Shown: positions 12,546 through 23,398 of the stretch, piece by piece
Layout: each line of letters opens with the position of its first letter
Numbering within the stretch: position 1 is the stretch's first letter
NCBI GenBank assembly: GCA_026018925.1
Contig: JAKSZU010000006.1
Coordinates: forward strand, 132,405,592 to 132,469,591
Direction: 5' to 3'
Source of the DNA: Tupaia tana
Taxonomy: Eukaryota > Chordata > Mammalia > Scandentia > Tupaiidae
Length of the DNA: 64,000 bases
Position numbers and translations under genes: made by a program
Notes under the pieces: model-generated
Database searches by the model: none
What the model saw: only the letters and a program-made list of their open reading frames with translations
What the model was told of the DNA's origin: nothing

Positions 12546-13400
12546 GGAGAGCCTTTATTCTGTGCCAGGAAAATTATCTTTGTGTTATGAAGGAGAAAAC
12601 AACTTACATATGGCACCTCCTCTTGTTTATCCCTGAGAAAGTTATGATTTAGATGCAAATATTAGACATATACCTGCATATCCATTAATCCACCCAATCA
12701 TTCATTAGTGTTAAAGCATTCAGTAGAAGACACCATGTGCCAGGTAAAGAGCAACATAATTAATAATTCAAAAGAGAATATTGTAAAGTAAATGACCTTT
12801 TATAAATGTGAGAATTACAAGGCATCGATAATAGAGAGATGATGTCTTACTAAAATAATGAGAGAATGCTTCCTAGAAAACAAGAGAATTAAACAGAGTA
12901 ATGAAGGATGGATTCAATTTCAGCAGACAGGGGAGAGATACTTCCAAAACGGAGAAATGATATTAGCAAATAAAAGAAATTTATAGAATCATCTAAGATT
13001 GTATGTACAGTAGTTTGGTTGAAGCAAAGATTTTAAGAAAAGTAAATTCAGGTAAAGATGGAAAGTAGCAACCATGATTATAGTGATTCTAGCTAAAGCC
13101 CATCAACTTTGAGTGGCTAAACCAAAATGTTTAAATTTATAACCATACACAATCAAAATAATATTTTAGTAGAAAAAGTCCTCAGAAATTAGTAACTTGA
13201 GTGAGGGTAAAAACCAGAGAAGATGAATGAATGAGAGAACTAAATTAAAAGATAAGGATATTATTTGGCTGTATAATATATAGAATAGTGATAATAAGAG
13301 AAATATAGAAATTGAAAAAAAAGACCCATTTGAGGGAAAATACAAAATTCAGCTTTAGACATAATTTTTCTTTGTGGCAGGACTTTAAAAAGGAAATAGT
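12546..13400. other. Old decayed sequence, no gene
   Basis: AG-rich text with TGTGCCAGG near 12560 and 12735 suggests very old LINE-like repeats, too diverged to name. No open frame of interest. Confidence 0.4.
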
Positions 13401-13641
13401 GGGCCAGTAGATGGCTGAATGGTTATATTGCTGTACTCCCATGTAGTTGACTGCTGTCTGAGTCCCAGACCTGTGGCTTAAACTCGTGCTGGGTGCTTGT
13501 TTGTGCATGCCCAAAATCCTGAGAGAAGATTGAGGAAGGGATTCCAGCATGGCCATTCCCCTCAGTAAGTGATTTCTCACTTTCTGTCTCTCTCTGTCTC
13601 CCTGGCGAGTGCACATACTCTATGGAAAAAAAAAAAAAAAG
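13401..13641 (+). mobile_element. SINE-A, long form
   Basis: Starts GGGCCAGTAGATGGCTGAAT. Its B-box region is degenerate (CTGTCTGAGTCCC). The body runs through GAGAGAAGATTGAGGAAGGG and CATTCCCCTCAGTAAGTG, then CT repeats, GGCGAGTGCACATAC and a 15-base A tail. It faces the antisense copy at 13821, forming an inverted pair about 180 bp apart. Confidence 0.9.
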
Positions 13642-13820
13642 AATGAAATAAAAAAATTTAATAGTAGAAAAAATAAAAGACTTCTGTGCAAGTAACTAAT
13701 GCAGTGAAATCTTCTAAACCTAAGTAAGAGTTAAATATAATAATTTTTCATTGACTTCTTCCATGTTTTAAGTCAGTACTATCATTATTCTTATTCTATA
13801 AAAGAGATAACTGAGTAATT

Positions 13821-14078
13821 TTTTTTTTGAGAGACTTTTGCTATAGGGCGCATGCGCTTGCCAGACAGACAGAGAGAGACAGAGAGAGAGAAAGCGAGAA
13901 GTCACCCCCCAGGGGGGATGGTCACACCACAATCCCTTCTCCTCCATTCTCCTTTTGGGATCTTGGGCACACACGCACATGCACCCGGTATGAGTTTAAG
14001 CCACCGGGTCCGGGACTCGAACTGCGGTTGACTACGTGGGAGTCTAGCGACATAGCCATTACGCCAACTGCTGGCCCC
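13821..14078 (-). mobile_element. SINE-A, long form, CpG-rich copy
   Basis: Perfect 15-bp duplication GATAACTGAGTAATT at 13806-13820 and 14079-14093. It retains several CpGs (GGGCGCATGCGCTTGCCAGA, CCACCGGGTCCGGGACTCGA), so it is one of the youngest copies here. Read on +, a T run leads to TTGCTATAG|GG and further on to GGTATGAGT, splice-like signals discussed under findings. Confidence 0.95.
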
Positions 14079-14093
14079 GATAACTGAGTAATT

Positions 14094-14411
14094 AAGTAGT
14101 TGAATATCTTTTGTTATACTATCTGAATTTTGTACTATTCCAGGAAATAGCTCAAGAATAGAATTATCTTTCCAAAGGGGGAAAAACAAACAGTACAGAG
14201 GGCAGAGAGAAACCTCAATTTTATAGTCCATCCACCATTATGTCAGTGAACAAAGAAGATCAAGCAAATACAGGTAGGGTGAGGTTAATGTGATAAGAGA
14301 AGCAGAACAATTATTCTCTTGATTCTATAAAACTAAATATTCTGAATATGAACTTTTAAATTCTGGACCATGACATTTATTTAAGTTATGACTTCTACTC
14401 ATTGCTCTTCC
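14094..14411. other. Unique non-coding DNA
   Basis: No recognisable feature. Confidence 0.45.
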
Positions 14412-14427
14412 AAATATTTAATTTTTT

Positions 14428-14614
14428 AAATAATTATTTCATTTTATTTATTTATTAATTTATTTTAATTTGACAAAAGAGAAGAAGAGTGAGTGAGAGA
14501 CACACAGAGAGAGAGAGAGAGTGAGAAAGCAAGCTACCAGGTCTGGGACTGAAACTGTGGTTGGCCATGTGGGAGTCCAGCATCCTTAACCACCATGCCA
14601 CTTGCCGGCCCCAC
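14428..14614 (-). mobile_element. SINE-A, short form
   Basis: Duplications AAATATTTAATTTTT (from 14412) and AAATACTTATTTTTA (14616-14630). Read on +: a TTTATTTATT tail, then TTTAATTTGACAAAAGAG, a GA-rich tract, CAAGCTACCAGGTCTGGGAC and CATGCCACTTGCCGGCCCC. The long-form body is absent. Confidence 0.9.
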
Positions 14615-14630
14615 GAAATACTTATTTTTA

Positions 14631-15299
14631 ATGTTCATCCTCTCATGCTGAATTTTAGGCAAAGTAGAATACATTTTTTTTTTAAAAATAGAATATTTAA
14701 AAGGCTGTACCTTAAGAGAAAACTGATATGGTAGCAAAATTGGCAGTCCTTCATAACCAAAAAGGATATTGTTTTTCTGGAGGTAATGGGCTTTAAGCTT
14801 TTCTAGTAGCAAAACAGTTCATTTAAGAAATTTACATTTACTTATCTGGTTATTTTCATAATTAAGGTGGTTGTGGAAAGGCTAATCAATATGAGGAATT
14901 ATAACTCAACTAGTGTAATAAATCTTTTTGTTGTTGTTGGCCAACAGTTTCTGATATAGAACATGCCAATCTACATACTTCTTTATTTGTTCCTTTCCAC
15001 ATACAAAGACTTCATTCATTTATTGTTAGTTAAGGCATGAACAAGTTCATCAGGTCTTGAAGTAAAATATAAAGGGAGGCAGAAACCTAGATTTCATAGA
15101 AATATAAAAACAGACAATAGAGTAGTAAGACTGGATTTCCTTATGATCTTTACTATGTATTTCACCACAGTAAAATCAACAAAGCTTACCATAACAGGTA
15201 AATCTAAAAAACAAAACTAATTTTTGAGCTGCAATTACTTACAAATCACTTTATTATTCTGTTTTGAAATGCAATCTGAGTTACACAAAACATTTTATT
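14631..15299. other. Unique AT-rich non-coding DNA
   Basis: No gene or repeat recognised; a TTG triplet run lies at about 14929-14939. Confidence 0.5.
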
Positions 15300-15316
15300 A
15301 TTTGTTATAAAACTAT

Positions 15317-15569
15317 TCTCTTTTTTTTTGAGATTTTTGCTATAATGCATGTGCACTTGCCAGAGAGATGAAGAGAGATAGAGAGACAGAAAGTGAGAAA
15401 TCATCCTCCTGGGGGCATGGCCACATCACGATCCCTTCTCCTCCACTCTCCATTAGGATTCTGGGCACATATGACTGTGTGAGTTTTAAGCCACCGGATC
15501 TGGGACTTGAACTGTGGTTGACTATGTGGGAGTCCAGCGACATAATCATTACTCCACCTGCTGGTCCCC
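15317..15569 (-). mobile_element. SINE-A, long form
   Basis: Duplication ATTTGTTATAAAACTAT (15300-15316) and ATTTGTTATGAAACTAT (15571-15587), one mismatch in 17. Read on +: T run, TTTTGCTATAATGCATGTGC, CCTTCTCCTCCACTCTCC, and CACCTGCTGGTCCCC at the head end. A short deletion lies around 15470-15480. Confidence 0.93.
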
Positions 15570-15587
15570 TATTTGTTATGAAACTAT

Positions 15588-16466
15588 AGACAGTATTTAA
15601 TTTAAAATGTTAATTTAAAATGCTGAAGTCACCAGCAACTTGACCTTTACCATGCTGTTCTCTGACTACCCTGTCACATGTTTAGTTTCTGAGATGGTTC
15701 TCTGCATTGAGATCATGTCATTTCTTCTTTCTGTAAGAATGGCTTCACTTTTAACTTCATCACTTTTGCCCATCTCATTGCTGGCATTGCCTTTCTCTCA
15801 GAACAGCTGTACCCAGAGTCCTTCAATCCACCAAAGTCAGAGATGGAGAGGAAGATACAGAGCAAGAAAAAGGAGATACACAGGAAATGCTGTCAAATGA
15901 AAGGGGGAAAAAAATAGAATTTAAATCTAGATGAGGGAAGACTCAAATACAACTTAATTCCTGTCAGTATGTCAAAGAAATGAGTTATGTAATAGTTGGG
16001 CATGGGATTAATTCAGAAGTGCTTGAATTAATGTACCTAAAGAGAACAACACAAGTAATTTTGAAAAGATCATTTTGGGGACTTGTTTTCTAAAATAGGA
16101 AGACAAACATTTAAAAATAGTCATGACTGCAAAATTCTACCCTACAAAGATTCAAAATTTAATTTTTCTTCTTCTGCTTTCTTCTCTGCTTCATGAATAT
16201 TGTGAATCACTAAACTTTTACTCCATAATTAACGGTGTCTTAATTGGTGAAGGCCCCGGAAAATGTTCTAAGAAGATTGCTTTATTATGAGTAACATTAT
16301 AGGTGGGTTATGAAGCCAACATTTGCCTAAATGAATATATCTGCCAGCTAAAACTTATCTTTGTGTTTTATTGAGTTATTTTAAAATTAACCCATATTTA
16401 CTATGTGCCTATATAGTAGTATTCCTAATAAATAAAAAAGTTAGAATGAATATTATTAATAGATTT
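15588..16466. other. Unique non-coding DNA
   Basis: Contains an 86-codon plus-strand frame at 15640-15900 without recognisable domain, signal or context. Nothing else seen. Confidence 0.45.
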
Positions 16467-16597
16467 GGGGCCAGAAGGTGGCATGGTGCTGGACTCCCAC
16501 ATGGCTGACCATGCTTCAAGTCCTGGACCTGGCAGTTTGCTTTCCAACTTTCTCTCACTCTCTCCCTCTCTCTGGTGAGCACATGTGCCCTATAGCA

Positions 16598-16630
<33 letters not shown>

Positions 16631-16640
16631 AAATAAAATT
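16467..16640 (+). mobile_element. SINE-A, hybrid of short and long forms
   Basis: The head (GGGGCCAGAAGGTGGCATGG) lacks a few bases after the A box. The middle is like the short form (GGCAGTTTGCTTTCCAACTT, then the CT tract). The 3' end is of long type: GGTGAGCACATGTGCCCTAT followed by AGCAAAT. The tail is made of AAT and GATAAT units. Confidence 0.88.
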
Positions 16641-16652
16641 AAAGAAATAATT

Positions 16653-16812
16653 TTTAAAAGAATGATTTACTTTGTTGTTATTATTATTATTTTTAATTTG
16701 ACCAGAGAGAGACAGGAAAAGTGAGAAACCAAGCCGCCAGGTCCAGAACATGAACTGTGTGGTCAGTCATGTGGGAGTCCAGCATCATAACCACTGCCCC
16801 ACCTCCGGCCCC
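16653..16812 (-). mobile_element. SINE-A, short form
   Basis: Target duplication AAAGAAATAATT at 16641-16652 and 16813-16824. The left copy coincides with the A-rich tail of the preceding SINE, so this element inserted into that tail, in opposite orientation. Read on +: TTTTTAATTTGACCAGAGAG, AGCCGCCAGGTCCAGAAC and CCACCTCCGGCCCC. Confidence 0.9.
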
Positions 16813-16824
16813 AAAGAAATAATT

Positions 16825-17489
16825 AAAAAATATGTATATTAGATTTACTGAATCTCTACTGTTAATCTGTCTATTGTGTTCTAATACTTAGGGAAGATAT
16901 TTAGACTTCATTCTAATAAACCTGACAAGACTGAAGAAAAACTAGTTTAGTGAAACTTCTATGACTTTCAAATATAAAGCCATTTTTATAAAAAGAAGAG
17001 TTAGTACATGTTTTAACAGAACCCTAGGCTGTTTTGAAAAAAAAGATCAAATCTTATGATTATAAGAAAAAATCTAGTAAGATGTACTTTTTACTTTAAA
17101 AAGCCTAACTTTACTTTTATTTGAATCCTTAAAATTAAAATGTTATTATAAATCATTTAATTTTATTTTAAAAATAGAAATACCTATATTTGATTAAACA
17201 TTTGAATGCAGAATTTCTCCAGCCATCAAATATATGAACTTTCAACCAAGTCATTTTGAAGGAAATATAATAGAAACAATTAAGACTTGTAAATAAATGT
17301 TCAAGAGAAAAAAAAAAAATGTTTAACCTTCAGCCATCTACAGGTTAAAAATGTCCATATCCTTTCACTCTGGTTATTTCTAAATTACCTGAAATAATCT
17401 ATACTCAAGATCATGATTCTATTACTTGTTATTTATAGTTAGAGAGAATATACTTTTTCCACTTAAATGTGGGCTTTGCTTCTCTGACA
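16825..17489. other. Unique AT-rich non-coding DNA
   Basis: No recognisable feature apart from short A runs. Confidence 0.5.
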
Positions 17490-17770
17490 GCAGTAAGTCC
17501 ACAGGATGTGGAGGGATGATTTAAATTTTACATCAAAATTGTGACTGCACTAGACTTTTTCCTCCCTTCTCAAGGGAGGCATTGTTCTTGCCTTTCCATA
17601 ACCAGGCGTGACAGCGCCAGACTGGAGTCATACGGCTGGTCTCTGAGTCAGCGTGAAAGTGCTCACCTCCTGAGTTTCCCCAGATGCTCGGCTCCTTGTG
17701 TGTCTGAAAGCTGAGCACAGAGTAGCCGCGTACTCCATTCCCGAGACAGATCGAGGATTGCAGGAAAGAA
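17490..17770. other. CpG-bearing GC-richer patch, possible regulatory DNA
   Basis: Several CpGs cluster here (GGCGTGACAGCGCCAGAC, CATACGGCTGG, GTCAGCGTG, AGCCGCGTACTC, TTCCCGAGACAGATCGAGG) in an otherwise CpG-poor region. An AP-1-like CTGAGTCA lies at 17644-17651. No repeat is recognised, and the 61-codon minus-strand frame (17533-17718) has no domain. It could be a regulatory element or a fragment of an old repeat. Confidence 0.3.
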
Positions 17771-18046
17771 TCTACTAATGGATTAGCAAAAACTCTCTCT
17801 TCCAGTATATGCTATGAAAATCTTTTATCAATAATATAAAAATAATAACTTAAAAAGCTTAAGTCCTGTAGTTAATATGAGTACCAATTTTCTGACCCCA
17901 AACTTTAGAGAACTGATTAACAAACTGATTAATAAGTAACTGTACTTATGGGTTTAAGAAGTAACTTAGAAGCTTTTCTGAGACATATGGTTGCCACATG
18001 TATAAATTTCAAGTTAAAGACAGTAGGACAGACAGTGAAATTTTAT
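17771..18046. other. Unique AT-rich non-coding DNA
   Basis: Nothing recognised. Confidence 0.45.
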
Positions 18047-18048
18047 TA

Positions 18049-18128
18049 TTGGGTCGTCAGAAAAGTCATGATGTATTTTGCTATCTCTTTCTATGCAAAA
18101 ATGTGTCATGATTTTTCCAATGGCCCAA
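18049..18128. mobile_element. Mariner-type MITE, copy 2 (80 bp)
   Basis: Exactly 80 bp flanked by TA on both sides (18047-18048 and 18129-18130). The left end TTGGGTCGTCAGAAAAGTCA and the right end TTTTTCCAATGGCCCAA are inverted repeats that pair over roughly 30+ bp with a few mismatches, leaving a short central loop. The layout is like human MADE1, with different sequence. Confidence 0.93.
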
Positions 18129-18130
18129 TA

Positions 18131-20940
18131 TATTAAATGTTTATCTATTCTTAAGATCTCTAATAAAGTATCTTTTTAAACTGTCCATAGAATTCCTGCA
18201 AGAGGAACAATACTTTCTGCACTCTGTCAGAACAATTGCTAGTGAAAAAGCGATGAATTCAATTTGTATTGTCCTAGCCTTGAGTGAACCTGTAGGGACG
18301 TTTGAGAAGTGTTTGTGTCCTGTGTATATATGCAGCCTTGTGTATGTACTTTGTGGAGTAAAAAAGGAGGAGACAAGAAAGAGGAGAAAGAGGAGAAAGT
18401 AAAGACATGGAGACTTTACTATCTAGTGAGTATTAATTTGTAGCATTAATAAGTATTTTTTTTCTTTTTAATTGAACCTCTCTATTAAGGATTGGCTAAC
18501 ATCACCTTAAATTAATCATAATCAGATGCTAACAACTTTCATTTACTGTATAAATCAAAACTATTTTGTTGAAATTTAGTGTATTCTAAGGGGGTAAGTA
18601 AAGAATAGGAACAAACTCCTAATTTGTTAACCTATGAAAATGAGAGCCAAAAGATACATAATTCCTAAATATTATTACTACAGTTTGCAGTACTAATCTC
18701 TTAATAATGCCAATTTTCTTCATATTACTCTCATGAGGATGGATTCATGTGTACATATGTTCACATGTGCATGCACATGTGGACATATTTCTAATATGTT
18801 ATAAAAATAGTTCGCCATATCCACAGTGAAAGAAGATGGATTTTCATTCTCAAATATCACTATTCAGGTGCTGCGCATACACAAAACATTTAGTTTGAGA
18901 AGAAACTATCTGTTTAGACTTAATGCTATTAAGTCTGCTGTAAAAATATTATTTCACTTGTTTTAGTGACTTCATCATTGGACTTTTTAAGGACTATTGG
19001 AATAGCAAAATTGAAAATAGGAAAGTAAAATCTTATTTTCCAAAATAGTATCCTCAAGTATTTATTTTGTATCTCCTCCTTTGTCTCCTAATCTGGGCTT
19101 CCTCTTAAACTGCCAACCGGACTCTTGCTTTTCCCCTCTCCTCTCACATTACTCGCTAAGTCTAAATAAATAGCAAATTGTTCCATAATCAAAAGTGACT
19201 TATTCTTAGCATGGTGTATATCTTGAAATAAAATTTGTGGCATGTTTAATTTATTTAGGCTCTAATAATGATGACAAAAATAATTAAGTAACCAGTCTAG
19301 TTTTAACTTCTTTTGTTTTCAAAGGTCATTGTGAAATCAAGCAAGTTAAGCCGTCTAAAGCAAACCTCTAGAGAATGCCCCCCCCCCCAAGCAGAAATGA
19401 ATAAGGAATATCACAGCTAAAAGGAACATCAGCATCAGATCTGTTGAGAAGTGACTTAGTAGTCCAAAACGAGAAATACTATGACCCCTCTACTCTTTGG
19501 AATCCAAATAACCCCAACAAGGAATAGTTTATATTGCTAAATTATGGCCAATTTAAGGGGCTCACTCCTCCTTTCCATACTCCATATAGACTTGGTTACA
19601 GCCTGTGTCTAGCAGCTGTTGGAAAATGCACAAAGTAGAAAATATTTATATTATATTCAAAATAGACAGCAGAGAACATATATACAGTGCACAAATTTTT
19701 CCAAGAACAGCTTCTGATGTGAGAGATGTGAACTAGACAAAGATAAATTTTCTAAATTTCCCAGAACAAAATGAAGACTTTGCCATTATAATTATGAAAA
19801 GTCTAAAAGTAAGGGTGTAGTGCCAAAGATGATGAGCATCTATCAACCCAAACTCCAAAACAGCGGGATGCAGCTATGGTTGATGTTCTAAGAATGCTGA
19901 GCCTCTTCATTGGTTTCTTTCATGCCAAAGCTCCTTTGCTTGGATGAATATGAATTAAATCCATAAGCTTTCTTATTTTCCTAGCTTGACCTGTAAACTC
20001 ATTTTAAGTCTTAACTGTTTATCTTCTTCCTCCATTAATCTTTCTGGTTTCAGCACACTCTGTTGTTTTTAGGGGAAAAAAAAAAAAAGGTTTAAAAGCA
20101 TGGTTCATACAGCCACAGTGGGCAAGTTAAGAATGCTAGCTAGCTCTCTTCTATAAATGGGTAAGAACTGTTCAGTAGTAACTGAAATGCTACCATATTC
20201 CTGTACCTGAAATAAAAATTCAAAGGGTATGGCATATATCGGTCAGAAGAAAATCATTCAACTCCGGCAATGGTATACCAAGTATAAACAAACAAGAAGA
20301 TCCCAGTATAAGACGGCCAGTAGGTTTCAAATGGCACTAAGAGTAATATCAATCTGAAATCTTAATTTATGTTTTAAAAGGATGTCACAACATAGATAAT
20401 TTTTTAAAATAAATTGCTTCTTCTATATTCTCTCTTTCTCATCAGTTCTATGGCTAATTTCATTAAAATACCATTACTAAAATAGAAATATCTGGTTTTA
20501 TATTATGATGTTAGTTGCTAATGTAACTGAGTTTATTCTCATTGTTTGTTAAAATAAAATAAGAAATTTTACAGATTAATACAATCAGTTTATCCATATC
20601 ACCATAAAATCTGTCAGTACAAAATTTAAAACAAAAAGTTTTAAGGTGTTCACTTTACAAATATGTGAAAAAAAAACTAATCAAAAAGTGATATCTCACA
20701 GCTAGAATCTTAAACTTCAATAAAGTATTTACCATTAATATTTTTATAGGTACACTATCTGCCATCTTTTCTGCTGTTGTCTACTGTTTCTCTCAAAGCT
20801 TAACAAAGGCCCAGCTGTATAAACCAGTCCTGTCAAAGAACATAGTTAAGGGATGGATAAAACAGGGAGGGGTGTCTAACATGCTGACCACTGTCTGAGC
20901 TTATGAGGATAAAGGAGCCTTGATGGAGGAAAGTAATCAT
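18131..20940. other. Unique non-coding DNA without SINEs
   Basis: Long stretch without recognisable repeats except a C run at 19379-19388, an A run at about 20078-20089 and the palindrome at 18755-18788. The absence of young insertions and the mixed composition are compatible with conserved non-coding DNA, but conservation cannot be judged from one genome. Confidence 0.5.
18755..18788. repeat. 34-bp palindrome
   Basis: The core CACATGTGCATGCACATGTG (18762-18781) is a perfect 20-bp palindrome. It extends by seven further positions on each side with a single mismatched pair (18761/18782). It contains four E-box-like CAYATG-type words and alternates purine and pyrimidine. Confidence 0.95.
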
Positions 20941-20952
20941 CCATTGCTGTTT

Positions 20953-21155
20953 TCTTTCTTTCTTTTTTTTTTTTTTTTAAAAAAAAAACCTCATTACCAC
21001 ATGCTAGAACATTTTTTTTCCACTACCCAAACACCCCCATTCCAATCCCCCACAACTGAAAGACCTTTGTGTTCTAAAGGGAACTGAATCCTCCCCAACC
21101 TCCCAACCTCTCTCTCTCTCTCTCTCTTTTTTTTTTTTTTCCCCTACTGGTGAAT
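20953..21155. repeat. Pyrimidine tracts and T17-A10 junction
   Basis: A TTTC run leads into a long T run joined directly to an A run (about 20963-20988), a possible hairpin. A CCCC- and CT-rich segment and a (TC)n/T run follow at about 21109-21142. No SINE body is attached. Confidence 0.85.
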
Positions 21156-22826
21156 TTATGGAGGCATGATTATTTAAAACCGTAAAATACTAGAATATTG
21201 GTTTCTTCTCCATCACACCATCCACACAGTTCCCTGACAACATTTTCAATGGCTATATAAACTTACATGCTTTGGAATCCTTTTTACCAAAATAGTATCA
21301 ACAACTTCTGATTTCAAGGTAATTACTGATACTAAGAACTACAGAAATGATACATTCCTTCCAAAGATAGTACATATAATTGAATAGAAAGAGTATTGAA
21401 ATCAAGGGTATATATCTTACATTTTAAAGAATCTGCTTCTTGTAGAATATGAATTTCAAAGGCACTTGAGTATGTGTACATGCTCAGAGTGTTTAGCAAC
21501 TATAAGATGTGATTTTGAAATCTAAAGGAAAGTTGAGGCTGAACCAATTAATCCTTTCAAAATCCTAGCTCTCCTGTATTCAAGGACATCAAACCATGGG
21601 GAAGATTTTCCAGAGATTTAAATATGCATTTCCTATTTTCAAGTTTATCATTCTTGCATACTATGCTGACATTATTTATAAAGGACTGAAGCCAAATCCA
21701 GAAAAAGATAGTTACCATTGCTGTATTGGCTAATGAATCAGCAAAATGCATTGAATGCCCAAGGAAATCCCTGGGCAAAAGCCACCAGACCTATATGGAG
21801 AAAGCTGTATCATCTGTAAAGTTCTATTTTAGGGTGTCCTTTGAGGATGGGACAAATATTTGAACATTATTAAATCCTCTGTTTATCCAAAGACTTCTGC
21901 AGCTGCATTGCAAGGCTTCTTCACTCTCTCATCAATGACCTAACAAGATTATCCTTTTTTAGATGGAGTAAAATGTGATTCCTTCACCAATCTGTATACT
22001 TTTCTACTTAACAGAAAATGTATATTTATAATGCAAAACAAAGTTTCCTTAGAGCAAACTATTAACTGTAGATGCTTTCAGAAGCTACTTCTTCCCACAT
22101 TTACAGGTTGTATAGGTATAAAAGCAGTAGCTATTTATTTCCAACATGTGGTGAGCTACTTTCAGAAATTATTGAGAAATTACCTTCTAATATATGGTTC
22201 TTATGAAACAAATTGAACATCTCAGAGCATATAAAAATATCTGCAATGTCATGTTCAAATTATCATATTAAAGTGGAATGAAGAGGGAGAAAAAATATAT
22301 ATATATATACATCGTAGCAAAAGGCAGCAATGTTTAAAAAAATCACTTACTTAGCATTATGAACTTCTCACCTTGCCTCTCCTTAAAATACCTAACTCTT
22401 CAGAAATGTCTTAATAACCTATCCAAAACTTCCAAAATCCACCAAAATATTATTTTGAAAAACAAAACTAAACCATTGAAGATAGTAGCATTCTGCAACA
22501 TCTTAAAATGATTACTAAGTATAAACCAAATTTCCTCAACTTCAAACACTTCTGAAAGATAATTTTTTGTTTATACTCTAGAATGTCTTTATATTAATAA
22601 TTTTACACAAATGAGAAGCAAAATCTTAAATCTGCTCAAACATGTACTGTGTTGTCTGTTTCTTCCATCTCTTTGCATTTTTGTTATTTTAAATGATTTA
22701 GTAATAAAAACCTATAACGATTCAAATCCCTTTGGAAAGGTCTTTAAAAATATGTGTAGATTTTTCTTCACATTTCCTTGCAAAGAGCTTCCCTCTTAGA
22801 GGGAAGCATAAGAAATAATCTTTATG
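21156..22826. other. Unique AT-rich non-coding DNA
   Basis: No gene or assignable repeat; a small (AT)n run at 22295-22308. Open frames of 61-73 codons (21557-21778 minus, 22031-22216 plus, 22611-22799 plus) have no recognisable features. Confidence 0.5.
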
Positions 22827-22922
22827 TGCTTAGGATTGGCAACGACTTACTAGATTTCACACCAAAATCACAAGTTACAACGGAAAAACTACATAAATTA
22901 GACTCCATTAAAATTAAAAACA

Positions 22923-23199
22923 GGGACCAGCAGATGGCAGAATGGCTATGTCGCTGGATTCCCACATAGTCGATTATGGTTCAAGTCCCAGACCTGGTGG
23001 CTTAAACACATGCTGGGTGCATGTGTGTGCATGCCCAAGATCCTGAGAGGAGAATGAAGGAGAAGGAATTATGGAATGGCTATCCCCCTGGGAGGTGATT
23101 TCTCACTTTCTGTCTCTCTCTCCCAGTCTTTCTGGCGAGCGCACATACCCTATAGCAAAAATCCCCCCCCCCCCAAAAAAAAACAAAAAACAAAAAACT
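22923..23199 (+). mobile_element. SINE-A, long form, inside L1
   Basis: Starts GGGACCAGCAGATGGCAGAA just after the L1 word AAAATTAAAAACA. It runs through the B-box-like GGTTCAAGTCCC and GAGGAGAATGAAGGAGAAGG to GGCGAGCGCACATACCCTAT. The tail has a C10 run (23162-23175) and AAAC units that appear to repeat the L1 target AAAAAC. Confidence 0.93.
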
Positions 23200-23271
23200 A
23201 ATGTTGCGTATATTAAAGAAGGTGAAAAACAGTCCAAAGAATGGAAGAAAAATAGTAGCAAACGCTATATA

Positions 23272-23398
23272 GGATTGGGGCTTAAAAAGTTCATGGAAAA
23301 GGGAATTAGAGTAGGAGTTTACTTTAGTAAAAGAAAATTTGAAATCCAGGCACAGTTTTCCATTCTAGGCATTTTTATGAACTTTTCAAAAAGCCCTT
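23272..23398. mobile_element. MITE of a second family, inside L1
   Basis: Terminal inverted repeats GGGCTTAAAAAGTTCATGGA (left) and TTTTTATGAACTTTTCAAAA followed by AGCCCT (right), about 127 bp. The flanking L1 sequence TATATA/TATATC shows a TA-type duplication. It shares the end motif and internal AAATT-GAAATCCA-type sequence with the copy at 32345, but not with the TTGGGTC MITEs. Confidence 0.75.

Noticed and set aside
22778..22969. Plus-strand frame ending in a recognisable L1 ORF2-like stretch
   Set aside because: It is a remnant of the truncated, frameshifted L1 and runs into a SINE; not a functional coding region.
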